Assembly (NCBI GenBank): GCA_001871755.1
Contig: MNXL01000067.1
Span: forward strand, 1 to 5,345
DNA from: Anaerolineae bacterium CG2_30_64_16
GTDB lineage: Bacteria; Chloroflexota; Anaerolineae; CG2-30-64-16
DNA length: 5,345 bases
Direction: 5' to 3'
In this document: piece by piece, positions 1 through 5,345 of the stretch
How positions within the stretch are numbered: the stretch's first letter is position 1
Layout: every line of letters begins with the position of its first letter
Program-made: the position numbers and the translations under genes
The notes under the pieces: generated by a model
The model's input: only the letters and a program-made list of their open reading frames with translations
Told to the model about the DNA's origin: nothing
The model's database searches: none

Positions 1-218
1 GCGGCGATCTCGGCCCGCCCGCGGCCGCCCGACCCGCCGTGTCCGGGCAGGTCCAGCGCGTAGACCGTGTGCTCGGGCAGCCGGCGCAGCTCGCCGGGCC
101 AGTGCATCAGGTTACCGCCGGCGCCGTGGACCAGCACGAGCGGTGGGCCCGCCGGTCGCAACCCACCTTCGTGGACCCGATAGTGCAGTCTCTCGCCTTC
201 CAGAATGATCGTTGGCAT
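1..218 (-). CDS. Alpha/beta-hydrolase fold protein, N-terminal part only (cut by window edge)
   Basis: The minus strand reads an open frame of 72 complete codons that runs off the left edge, so the nucleophile elbow and the rest of the catalytic triad are not visible. The start region reads MPTIILEGERLHYRV. It is followed by the strand-and-oxyanion-hole segment PPLVLVHGAGGNLMHW (about residues 25-40) and by VYALDLPGHGGSG (about 52-64). The HG dipeptide plus DLPGHG(x)S is the classic N-terminal pattern of the alpha/beta-hydrolase superfamily (esterases, lipases, haloperoxidase-like enzymes). Substrate cannot be told from this part. The ATG at 218 lies 15 bp after the phosphofructokinase stop (TAG, 236-234), so the gene is probably co-transcribed with it. 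A second in-frame ATG at 230 would add four residues (MIFP). Neither start has a strong Shine-Dalgarno; AGGA at 236-233 is the only purine run. Superfamily assignment is firm, specific function unknown. Confidence 0.85.
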   Translation of the reverse strand, partial: MPTIILEGERLHYRVHEGGLRPAGPPLVLVHGAGGNLMHWPGELRRLPEHTVYALDLPGHGGSGGRGRAEIA

Positions 219-233
219 GGGAAATATCATATC

Positions 234-1517
234 CTAGAACGGCCGCTCAGCGCTGCCCGTCAGATAGCCGAAGCGCGCCTTGAACGCGTCGGGCGACAGG
301 TTGGTCTGCGCTGCCATCTGCGCCAGGAGCAGTTCGTTGGTGGCGTGCTCGGGCGCCAGACGAATCATGAACTTGCGCGCCGACCGATAAGTAAACGAGT
401 CGATGTTGACCGTGCGCACTTCGGTGCGACCGGTCTGGGGGTCCATCATTTCGGCGAACGGGATCGGTACGGCCTGGTTTTGCTGGATCGTGATGGTGGC
501 GTGGCTGCCGCCGCTCAGCAGGAAGTCCACCGCGGCCTCGCCCAGGCTGCGGGTGTAGTCGATATCGAACGCGATCGGGTCGGCGCACCGCAGCTCGAAC
601 CCGAGATCCTTGTTGATCAGGCGCAGGTCGATGCCCAGTTTGAGCAGCTCCTTGCGCAGCGCCTTCTTGAGGATATCCGACAGGTTGATTTCGGACAACT
701 GGATGTGGCCGTAGGTATCCCGCTCGGCGTCCTCCAACCCCGCCAGATCCTCGGGCGCCATCTGCTCCAGCACCCCCTCGGCAACGATGGCCACACCGTA
801 GTTCTTGCCCGTCGCGCGGCGCATGATCACCGAGGTCGCCAGGATGTCGACGACCTCCTGGAGGCGGATTTGCCGGTCGCCCCACTCCTCCGGGATGAGG
901 GTGAGCGTCGCGCCGGAGCTTTTCCCGATGCCCAGGGCCAGGTGCCCGGCCTTGCGGCCCATCGTCACGACCAGGATCCAGCGCCGGCCGGTCAGCGCCT
1001 CCTCCATCAAGTTCATGACGATGCGCGTGCCCAGCTCGCGCGCCGTCTCATAGCCGAAGGTGCGGATCTCCGCGGGCAAGGGCAGATCGTTGTCGATGGT
1101 CTTGGGGACGTGCACGGTTCTGATCTTGACGCCCGCCTGCTCTTCGGCGTGACGCGCCACCCGGTAGGCGGAATAGGCCGTGTCATCGCCGCCTATAGCC
1201 ACCAGGCTGCTGATTCCTGCATCGATCAACGCCCGCACGCAGTTCCCCAACAGCGCGTCCGACCCGGTGGGATTGGCGCGCGAGGTGCGCAAGATCGACC
1301 CACCGTCCAAATGGATCCGGCTGACATCGCCGATGGTCAGGGGCTTGCTGACGATGCGGCCCGCCATCAGGTGTTCGAAGCCGTCGTAGATCCCGACGAC
1401 GTCCAGCCCGTTGTTGATCGCCTCGATGGTCACCGAGTGAATGACGCCGTTGATCCCCGGTGCGGGCCCGCCTCCGACCAGGATGCCGAGCTTACCGCGT
1501 TGTGGCGTTTCGATCAT
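234..1517 (-). CDS. pfp: Phosphofructokinase, PfkA superfamily, probably pyrophosphate-dependent
   Basis: The 427-aa product phosphorylates fructose 6-phosphate to fructose 1,6-bisphosphate in the cytoplasm. It shows the family landmarks in order: nucleotide/PPi loop GGGPAPGIN (15-23), GGDDT (109-113), PKTIDND (138-144, with the catalytic Asp pair), MGRKAGH (186-192), PEE (209-211) and AEGV (246-249). The C-terminal substrate segment is LGFELRCADPIAFD (305-318), a degenerate version of the QRGG signature that keeps the Arg (310). ATP-dependent enzymes such as E. coli PfkA have GGDGS and GTIDND. Asp in place of the second Gly (111/112 region) and Lys139 before TIDND are the accepted marks of PPi-dependent enzymes, so I infer PPi as donor, making the step reversible. 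The length is above the 320 aa of E. coli PfkA and close to the roughly 420-aa PPi-type enzymes. The start is fixed by the ATGA overlap with the HIT gene, with GGAAG 4 nt upstream. An ATP-using or mixed-donor enzyme is the main alternative. Confidence 0.93.
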   Translation of the reverse strand: MIETPQRGKLGILVGGGPAPGINGVIHSVTIEAINNGLDVVGIYDGFEHLMAGRIVSKPLTIGDVSRIHLDGGSILRTSRANPTGSDALLGNCVRALIDAGISSLVAIGGDDTAYSAYRVARHAEEQAGVKIRTVHVPKTIDNDLPLPAEIRTFGYETARELGTRIVMNLMEEALTGRRWILVVTMGRKAGHLALGIGKSSGATLTLIPEEWGDRQIRLQEVVDILATSVIMRRATGKNYGVAIVAEGVLEQMAPEDLAGLEDAERDTYGHIQLSEINLSDILKKALRKELLKLGIDLRLINKDLGFELRCADPIAFDIDYTRSLGEAAVDFLLSGGSHATITIQQNQAVPIPFAEMMDPQTGRTEVRTVNIDSFTYRSARKFMIRLAPEHATNELLLAQMAAQTNLSPDAFKARFGYLTGSAERPF

Positions 1518-2020
1518 GTCGCTTCCGTCCCTTCTGCCAAGACCGCGTCGAGCGCTGCCTTGAGCTGGTCATACGTCTCGCACAACGCCTGCGGGATCAC
1601 GCGCACTTCGCCAAGAACCGACATGAAGTTGGTGTCACCGGTCCACCGTGGCACGACATGCACATGGACGTGATCCTCGACCCCTGCGCCCGCCACTTTG
1701 CCGATGTTGGCTCCGATGTTGAACCCCTCCGGCCGCATGGCCGCTCGCAACGCTCGTATCCCCAGCGTCACCAGCGCCATGACGTCGGCCAGCTCCGCCG
1801 CGGAGAGCGCCTCCAAGGTGTCCACGTGGTGATAGGGCACGACCATCAGGTGGCCGTTGTTGTAGGGGTACTTGTTCAGGGCCAGGAACGCCCGCCCACC
1901 GCGGTGCAGCACCAGGCGCTTGCGATCGTCCGGGGCTTCCATTATGTCGCATAACACACAGCCAGCCTGCTTGTCGCTGAGGATGTACGCCATGCGCCAG
2001 GGGGACCACATCTGCTGCAT
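1514..2020 (-). CDS. HIT-family hydrolase/phosphorylase (Fhit-like, probable Ap4A phosphorylase type)
   Basis: The 168-aa cytoplasmic protein has the histidine-triad motif HVHVHVV at 117-123 within GAGVEDHVHVHVVPRW; by family analogy the middle His119 is the nucleotidyl-accepting residue. Upstream are the usual N-terminal MWSPWRMAYI segment (4-13), a CxxC pair (Cys21, Cys24) that with a His of VPYHHV (61-66) may bind zinc, and the strand NKYPYNNGHLMVVP (49-62). The tail GDTNFM (128-133) after the triad is typical of the bacterial Fhit-like group that includes mycobacterial Ap4A phosphorylase. I infer action on diadenosine polyphosphates or related nucleotides; the exact substrate cannot be read from sequence. 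GGAG at 2032-2029 sits 8 nt before the chosen ATG; a second Met (codon 4) is a weaker alternative start. The TGA overlaps the pfk ATG by four bases (ATGA), which points to translational coupling. Confidence 0.92.
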   Translation of the reverse strand: MQQMWSPWRMAYILSDKQAGCVLCDIMEAPDDRKRLVLHRGGRAFLALNKYPYNNGHLMVVPYHHVDTLEALSAAELADVMALVTLGIRALRAAMRPEGFNIGANIGKVAGAGVEDHVHVHVVPRWTGDTNFMSVLGEVRVIPQALCETYDQLKAALDAVLAEGTEAT

Positions 2021-2040
2021 TGTCGAGACTCCGGTGATGG

Positions 2041-2120
2041 GGATTGCGGATTGCAGATGCTTCGACCGGGCTCAGCACAGGTTTCAGATTGCAGATTTCG
2101 GATTGCGGATTGCGGATTGC
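2041..2120. repeat. Interrupted heptamer array, unit GGATTGC
   Basis: Two exact GGATTGC units stand at 2041-2054, followed by a shortened AGATGC. After a 25-bp interruption, five tandem 7-mers follow at 2086-2120: AGATTGC, AGATTTC, then three exact GGATTGC. The array lies in the spacer between tkt and the HIT gene. It reads as GLRIADC-like peptide in one frame, so spurious ORFs arise from it. From memory, similar 7-mer arrays occur between genes in Chloroflexota and some other environmental genomes; their role is unknown. They are not CRISPR repeats (no spacers, unit too short). Confidence 0.85.
2059..2080. repeat. Possible interspersed REP-like element inside the heptamer array
   Basis: The bases GCTTCGACCGGGCTCAGCAC, then AG, split the heptamer array. 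On the other strand this reads GTGCTGAGCCCGGTCGAAGC. It closely resembles a short GCTGAGC..GTCGAAG motif that I recall as widely scattered between genes in many environmental bacterial genomes. An 8-bp direct repeat TTGCAGAT flanks it (2051-2058 and 2089-2096). The heptamer units can produce such a repeat by themselves, so it is not proof of insertion. Confidence 0.5.
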
Positions 2121-2181
2121 GTACTCCGTGTGGCGTAAAACGAAACACGTAACACGCGCTACGCAGTATGCAACATCTGCT
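2121..2181. other. Low-complexity spacer with ACACG/GTAAC-like words
   Basis: This remainder of the tkt-HIT spacer is built of short related words (CGTAAAACG, AAACACGTAACACGC, TACGCAG, TATGCAAC), unlike the coding DNA on either side. I see no convincing rho-independent terminator for tkt: the best inverted pair is CGTGT/ACACG with a 13-nt loop and no U-run. I also see no clear -35/-10 pair for the HIT gene. It looks like a second degenerate repeat type. Confidence 0.45.
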
Positions 2182-4218
2182 TCACCTGCCCAAGATGGCC
2201 AACGCCCGTTCGACGACGTGCTCCGCCGTGATCCCCAGGTGCGCCATCACGGCCGGCCCCTTGCCCGACTCGCCGAAGCGATCGATGCCGACCATTGCGC
2301 CGGACCAGCCAACGTAGCGATCCCAGCCGAGGGTCACGCCCGCCTCTACGGAGACCCGCGCGGTGACGGCCTTGGGCAGCACACTCTCACGATACGTCGC
2401 GTTCTGCGCTTCGAACAGTTCCCAGCTCGGCATGCTGACGACCCGCGCCTGGATGCCGCGTTGGGCCAGCAGATCGCGCGCGGCCATCGCCACGCTCACT
2501 TCCGAGCCCGTGCCGATCAGGATCAGTTCCGGCTCTCCGTCCGCCGCGTCGGCCAGGATGTAGGCGCCGCGGGCGAGCTGCGCCATGCCGGCCTCCGCGG
2601 TTCCAGCCAGGACGGGCAAGTTTTGCCGCGTGAGGAACAGGGCCACAGGCCGGTCGCGCTGGGTCAAAGCATAACGCCAGGCGGCCGCGGTCTCGTTGGC
2701 GTCGGCCGGCCGCAGGGTCACCAGGTTCGGGATGGCCCGCAACGCCGCGAAATGCTCGACCGGCTGATGGGTTGGCCCATCCTCGCCCACGCCCACGCTG
2801 TCGTGCGTCCAGACGAAGATAGCCGGCGCGCCCATGATGGCGCTGACTCGCACCGCGCCGCGCATGTAGTCGGAGAAAACCAGGAAGGTGCCGCCGTAGG
2901 GGATCACACCGCCATGCAGCGCCAGGCCGTTCAGGATCGCACCCATGGCGTGCTCGCGAATGCCGAAGCGGATGTAGCGACCGCCGAACTCGCCGGGCGC
3001 GATATCTACCGCGTCCTTGAAGCGGGTGTTGTTGGAGGGGGTCAGATCGGCCGACCCGCCGATCAGCGTGGGGAGGCGCGGTGCGATCGCATCCAGCACC
3101 TTGCCCGATGCCGCCCGGGTGGCCAGCTTGTCGCCTGGCTGCCAGACCGGCATGGCTGCATCCCAACCCTCGGGTAGTTGGCCGGCTACTGCCCCCTGAA
3201 AACTGGCCGCCTGCTCGGGATAGGCCGCCTGATAACGGGCGAAAAGATCATCCCAGGCGCGCTGGCGTTCGGCGCCGTCCGTCAGTGCCGCGCGGTAACG
3301 CGTTAGCACCTCGTCAGGGATCCAGAACTGCTCGTCCGCCGGCAGGCCCAGCGCCTGCCTGGTCAGCCGGACCTCCTCCACGCCGAGCGGCGCGCCGTGG
3401 GCCGCGGCGGTGTCCTGCTTGTGCGGGCTACCATAGCCGATGTGCGTCCGGCAGACGATCAGCGATGGCTGATCGGTCACAGCCTGGGCCGCACGGATCG
3501 CCGCGTCAATGGCCGGCATGTCATAGCCATCCACTTTTTGCACGTGCCAGCCATACGCCTCGAAGCGCTTCGGCACGTCGTCGCTGTAGGACAGCGCGGT
3601 GGGACCGTCGATGCTGATGTGGTTGTCGTCATAGAAATAGATCAGCTTGCCCAGCTTCAGATGCCCGGCCAGCGAGGCCGCCTCGTGGCTGATGCCCTCC
3701 TCCAGGTCGCCATCACTGACGATGGCGTAGGTGGTGTGGTCTACGATGGGGAAATCAGGCCGGTTATAGGTGGCCGCCAGGAACGCCTCGGCCAGCGCCA
3801 TCCCCACGCCGGTCGCGAACCCCTGCCCCAGCGGCCCGGTCGTGGTTTCCACGCCCGGTGTCAGGCCGTATTCCGGGTGACCGGGGGTGAGGCTGCCGAG
3901 CTGGCGGAACTGCTTGAGCTGCTCCAGGGGCAAATCGTAGCCGGCCAGGTGGAGCAGGCTGTAGAGCAGCATCGAGCCATGCCCCGCGGAGAGCACAAAA
4001 CGATCCCGGTTGAACCATTTGGGATCGGCCGGGTTGTGGCGCAGGAAACGGGTCCATAAAACGTGGGCCAGCGCGGCCGTGCCCATCGGCATGCCGGGAT
4101 GGCCGGAATTCGCCTTTTGCACGCCGTCCATCGCCAGGCCACGGACCACGTTGACCGCCAGTTGATCCAGATCGTCAAAGTCTGCTGGCAGAGTTGGAAA
4201 ATCGGACGCAGTTTTCAC
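2182..4218 (-). CDS. tkt: Transketolase
   Basis: The 678-aa cytoplasmic enzyme moves two-carbon ketol units between sugar phosphates (for example xylulose 5-phosphate to ribose 5-phosphate or erythrose 4-phosphate) using thiamine diphosphate and Mg2+. Three domains are complete: TPP-binding (about 15-345), pyrimidine-binding (about 363-535) and C-terminal (about 548-670). Visible key parts are SGHPGMPMG (38-46), SAGHGSMLLYSLLHL (77-91), TTGPLGQG (126-133), and the TPP/Mg motif from SDGDLEEG (168-175) to YDDN (196-199). In the second half are GGSADLTPSN (387-396), the cofactor Glu in REHAM (Glu422) and the transketolase signature GEDGPTHQPVEH (478-489). Length is normal for bacterial Tkt (about 660-680). 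The GTG start is chosen because GGGAGG lies 7 nt upstream. An in-frame ATG at 4260 would add 14 residues but has no ribosome site. It is the first gene behind the leftward promoter at 4288-4316; HIT, pfk and hydrolase follow on the same strand. Confidence 0.97.
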   Translation of the reverse strand: MKTASDFPTLPADFDDLDQLAVNVVRGLAMDGVQKANSGHPGMPMGTAALAHVLWTRFLRHNPADPKWFNRDRFVLSAGHGSMLLYSLLHLAGYDLPLEQLKQFRQLGSLTPGHPEYGLTPGVETTTGPLGQGFATGVGMALAEAFLAATYNRPDFPIVDHTTYAIVSDGDLEEGISHEAASLAGHLKLGKLIYFYDDNHISIDGPTALSYSDDVPKRFEAYGWHVQKVDGYDMPAIDAAIRAAQAVTDQPSLIVCRTHIGYGSPHKQDTAAAHGAPLGVEEVRLTRQALGLPADEQFWIPDEVLTRYRAALTDGAERQRAWDDLFARYQAAYPEQAASFQGAVAGQLPEGWDAAMPVWQPGDKLATRAASGKVLDAIAPRLPTLIGGSADLTPSNNTRFKDAVDIAPGEFGGRYIRFGIREHAMGAILNGLALHGGVIPYGGTFLVFSDYMRGAVRVSAIMGAPAIFVWTHDSVGVGEDGPTHQPVEHFAALRAIPNLVTLRPADANETAAAWRYALTQRDRPVALFLTRQNLPVLAGTAEAGMAQLARGAYILADAADGEPELILIGTGSEVSVAMAARDLLAQRGIQARVVSMPSWELFEAQNATYRESVLPKAVTARVSVEAGVTLGWDRYVGWSGAMVGIDRFGESGKGPAVMAHLGITAEHVVERALAILGR

Positions 4219-4225
4219 GAAAGAA

Positions 4226-4231
4226 CCTCCC
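4226..4231 (-). promoter_or_regulatory. Ribosome binding site of tkt (decides the GTG start)
   Basis: The minus strand reads GGGAGG, then TTCTTTC (7 nt), then GTG AAA ACT. This is a near-ideal Shine-Dalgarno at ideal spacing and is much better than anything before the in-frame ATG at 4260. Confidence 0.85.
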
Positions 4232-4238
4232 AGGATAG

Positions 4239-4248
4239 CGACGCGTCG
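4239..4248. promoter_or_regulatory. 10-bp perfect palindrome in the tkt leader
   Basis: CGACGCGTCG is its own reverse complement. It lies between the predicted tkt transcription start (about 4281) and the tkt ribosome site (4231-4226). It could be a small operator, or chance in GC-rich DNA. In RNA it could not fold into a stable stem because it leaves no loop. Confidence 0.25.
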
Positions 4249-4287
4249 GTACGTTTGCATTTGTAGATAAAAAGCACGAGCCTGCTG

Positions 4288-4316
4288 AGTGTACCAGAAA
4301 GGGGGGTGCACGTCAA
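4288..4316 (-). promoter_or_regulatory. Sigma70-like promoter for tkt
   Basis: Read on the minus strand: TTGACG (4316-4311), a 17-bp spacer, then TACACT (4293-4288). TGG directly before TACACT gives an extended -10 (TGn). Transcription would begin near 4281, leaving a leader of about 63 nt to the tkt GTG. The hexamers match the consensus at 5/6 and 4/6 with optimal spacing. Confidence 0.75.
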
Positions 4317-4346
4317 AGCGACTGGATAGAATGCCCCGCAACTGTC

Positions 4347-4375
4347 TTGACGGTCCGCGGGGGGTGGTGTACACT
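4347..4375 (+). promoter_or_regulatory. Sigma70-like promoter for birA
   Basis: TTGACG (4347-4352), a 17-bp GC-rich spacer, and TACACT (4370-4375) give a start near 4382 and a leader of about 100 nt before birA. The hexamers and spacing are identical to those of the leftward tkt promoter. The two -35 boxes are 30 bp apart (4317-4346), so the polymerases would bind back to back. Confidence 0.75.
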
Positions 4376-4383
4376 GAAGGCAG

Positions 4384-4401
4384 TGCGGCAAAGCATCCGC
4401 A
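4384..4401 (+). other. Small hairpin at the 5' end of the birA transcript
   Basis: TGCGG (4384-4388) can pair with CCGCA (4397-4401) across an 8-nt loop, starting two or three bases after the predicted transcription start. Such 5' stems can protect mRNA from decay. The stem is short, so this is tentative. Confidence 0.3.
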
Positions 4402-4419
4402 GACATCGATGGACCTTTT

Positions 4420-4488
4420 ATGATCGAGAAGAGCTTCGACATTCCCTTTGACAACACGAACCTGTCCCTCTATCGAAGCACACCATGA
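4420..4488 (+). CDS. Candidate 22-codon leader ORF overlapping the birA start
   Basis: An ATG at 4420 opens a 22-residue frame (begins MIEKSFDIPFDN, ends LYRSTP) that stops at TGA 4486-4488, overlapping the birA ATG by four bases (ATGA). It lies wholly within the predicted birA leader. The only ribosome-site-like bases before it are GGA at 4411-4413, 6 nt upstream. Its start is in turn overlapped by a four-codon frame, MDLL (4409-4423), again through ATGA. I recognise no known peptide. It may serve only to load ribosomes onto birA, or it may be chance; no coding-bias test is possible at this length. Confidence 0.4.
   Translation: MIEKSFDIPFDNTNLSLYRSTP
4433..4479 (+). promoter_or_regulatory. 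Inverted repeat that may hide the birA ribosome site
   Basis: GCTTCGA (4433-4439) and TCGAAGC (4473-4479) are a perfect 7-bp inverted repeat with a 33-nt loop, ending 5 nt before the birA ATG. The right arm contains GAAG (4475-4478), the only Shine-Dalgarno-like bases before birA (6 nt spacing). Both arms lie inside the candidate leader ORF, so a ribosome translating that ORF would open the stem. Confidence 0.4.
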
Positions 4489-5303
4489 AACGCGCCAATG
4501 ATCTCTCCACCGAAACCATCCGCGATGCGCTCACCACGCGGCGCCTGGGCCGGCCCGCCCTCTACTTCCCGAGCATTGGCTCCACCAACGACGAGCTGCT
4601 GGCACGGGCCGCGGCCGGGGCCACCGAGGGGCTGCTGGCCGTGGCCGATGCGCAGACGGCCGGCCGGGGCCGGCTGGAGCGCTCCTGGTGGGCGCCGCCG
4701 GGCAGCAGCCTGCTGATGTCCCTGCTCCTGCGCCCGCCCATTCCCCCCAGCCGCGCCGGCCAGTTGACCATGTGCCTGGGGTTGGCCGCAGTCGAGGGGA
4801 TCGAGGCGGTCACCGGGCTGCGTCCTGCTCTGAAGTGGCCCAACGACCTGCTGCTGGACGGCAGCAAGTTGGGCGGGATGTTGTCAGAGCTGCGGCTGGC
4901 CGGCGAACGCCTCGACTATGCAGTGCTGGGGCTGGGGTTGAACGTCAACCTGGCGTTCGACGGGTCGGGCGTGCCGGCCGACATCGCCGCGACCGCGATC
5001 AGCCTGTCCGGGGCCCTGGGCCGACCGGTGGACCGGCTGCCGTTGCTCGTCGCGATCCTGGCGCGCTGCGAGGCGTGGTACGATCGGCTGCTCGGCGGCG
5101 CATCTCCGCATCGCGCCTGGGCCGACCGGCTGGACACCCTCGGCCGCGCGATCGCGGTGGCGTTGCCCAATGGCACTATCTACGGCGTCGCGACCGGGGT
5201 GACCCCGGAAGGCGCGCTGCTGGTGCGAGACGCCGCGGGCCGGCTCCAAACGGTCTGGGCCGGGGATGTGACGACCGTGCGCGATACGGTCGCATCGCGG
5301 TGA
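4485..5303 (+). CDS. birA: Biotin--[biotin carboxyl-carrier protein] ligase, monofunctional type
   Basis: The 272-aa cytoplasmic enzyme makes biotinyl-AMP and transfers biotin to a lysine of carrier proteins such as the acetyl-CoA carboxylase BCCP subunit. Visible motifs are SIGSTND (30-36), the biotin/adenylate loop QTAGRGRLERSWW (57-69), the catalytic-site KWPNDL (117-122, Lys117 matching E. coli Lys183), KLGGMLSE (128-135) and GLGLNVN (149-155). The last 50 or so residues (GRAIAVALPNGTIYGVATGV to VWAGDV) form the small SH3-like C-terminal domain. There is no N-terminal helix-turn-helix, so unlike E. coli BirA it should not act as a biotin-operon repressor by the known route. The ATG is chosen from motif spacing and the ATGA overlap with the upstream frame. 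Its own ribosome site is weak (GAAG). It is transcribed away from tkt under its own promoter. Confidence 0.95.
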   Translation: MKRANDLSTETIRDALTTRRLGRPALYFPSIGSTNDELLARAAAGATEGLLAVADAQTAGRGRLERSWWAPPGSSLLMSLLLRPPIPPSRAGQLTMCLGLAAVEGIEAVTGLRPALKWPNDLLLDGSKLGGMLSELRLAGERLDYAVLGLGLNVNLAFDGSGVPADIAATAISLSGALGRPVDRLPLLVAILARCEAWYDRLLGGASPHRAWADRLDTLGRAIAVALPNGTIYGVATGVTPEGALLVRDAAGRLQTVWAGDVTTVRDTVASR

Positions 5304-5345
5304 GCGTAACACGGTGGGGACAAGAATAGGCAAGAAAGGGTGGCT
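5304..5345 (+). other. Tail after birA, possibly the ribosome site of a next gene
   Basis: The 42 bases after the birA stop hold no terminator hairpin. The last bases, AAGAAAGGGTGGCT, contain a purine-rich GGGTGG that could be the ribosome site of a gene starting just past the window. This cannot be confirmed here. Confidence 0.3.

Noticed and set aside
39..1673. A 544-codon open frame on the plus strand, opposite phosphofructokinase
   Set aside because: It is antisense to a gene with clear motifs, its product is rich in Arg, Gln, His and Asp with no recognisable domain, and it runs across two unrelated genes. High-GC codon bias on the real strand explains the lack of stops.
2041..2120. CRISPR array
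   Set aside because: The units are 7-mers in direct tandem without spacers, and no cas gene is present.
2127..2154. Rho-independent terminator after tkt
   Set aside because: The only pairing, CGTGT with ACACG over a 13-nt loop, is weak and is not followed by a U-run on the minus strand.
2044..3177. A 377-codon plus-strand frame starting in the repeat spacer
   Set aside because: It begins in the heptamer array and continues antisense through tkt. The protein shows no domain and the minus strand encodes a complete transketolase.
4215..4457. An 80-codon minus-strand frame across the tkt-birA region
   Set aside because: It overlaps both predicted promoters, has no ribosome site or domain, and its tail overlaps the tkt start in another frame.
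4376..4484. Riboswitch (for example a biotin or thiamine sensor) in the birA leader
   Set aside because: The leader is only about 100 nt. I cannot find the conserved thiamine-box words, and biotin riboswitches are not an established class for this setting. The visible structure is limited to two short stems.
4688..5329. A 213-codon plus-strand frame inside birA
   Set aside because: It is a +1 shadow of birA with Arg/Gly/Ala/Pro-rich composition, while birA in the other frame has all ligase motifs.

Overview
The window is GC-rich bacterial chromosomal DNA of housekeeping character. It holds five protein-coding genes, one of them cut by the left edge, and one short candidate leader ORF. Several things together suggest a Chloroflexota-like (Anaerolineae/Caldilineae-type) bacterium: high GC with NNG/NNC codon preference, a GTG start, a pyrophosphate-type phosphofructokinase, a Fhit-like HIT protein, and intergenic arrays of the heptamer GGATTGC. 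This placement is an inference from pattern memory. No rRNA or other marker gene is present to fix it.

Left block, all on the minus strand and read right to left: transketolase (2182-4218), a 161-bp repeat-bearing spacer, a HIT-family nucleotide phosphorylase/hydrolase (1514-2020), a PfkA-family phosphofructokinase with the residues of the PPi-dependent type (234-1517), and the N-terminus of an alpha/beta-hydrolase (218 down to the window edge). HIT and pfk overlap by ATGA, and the hydrolase starts within 16 bp of the pfk stop, so these three look like one translationally coupled unit. Transketolase may be in the same transcript, since I see no terminator hairpin in the spacer, but that is unproven.

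Right block, plus strand: a BirA-type biotin-protein ligase without a DNA-binding domain (4485-5303). The region between tkt and birA (4219-4484) is the most structured non-coding part. It has two back-to-back sigma70-like promoters with identical hexamers (TTGACG, 17 bp, TACACT), one for each gene. On the birA side there is a roughly 100-nt leader with a 22-codon ORF whose stop overlaps the birA start codon. A 7-bp inverted repeat there would bury the only Shine-Dalgarno-like bases.

Functionally, transketolase and the phosphofructokinase belong to the pentose phosphate and glycolytic sugar-phosphate pools. The HIT protein probably acts on dinucleotide polyphosphates, and BirA attaches biotin to carboxylase carrier proteins. 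I see no mobile element, CRISPR array, tRNA or rRNA, and no clear sign of a wholly new system. The items most worth a second look are the birA leader, the mirror-image promoters and the composite repeat spacer.
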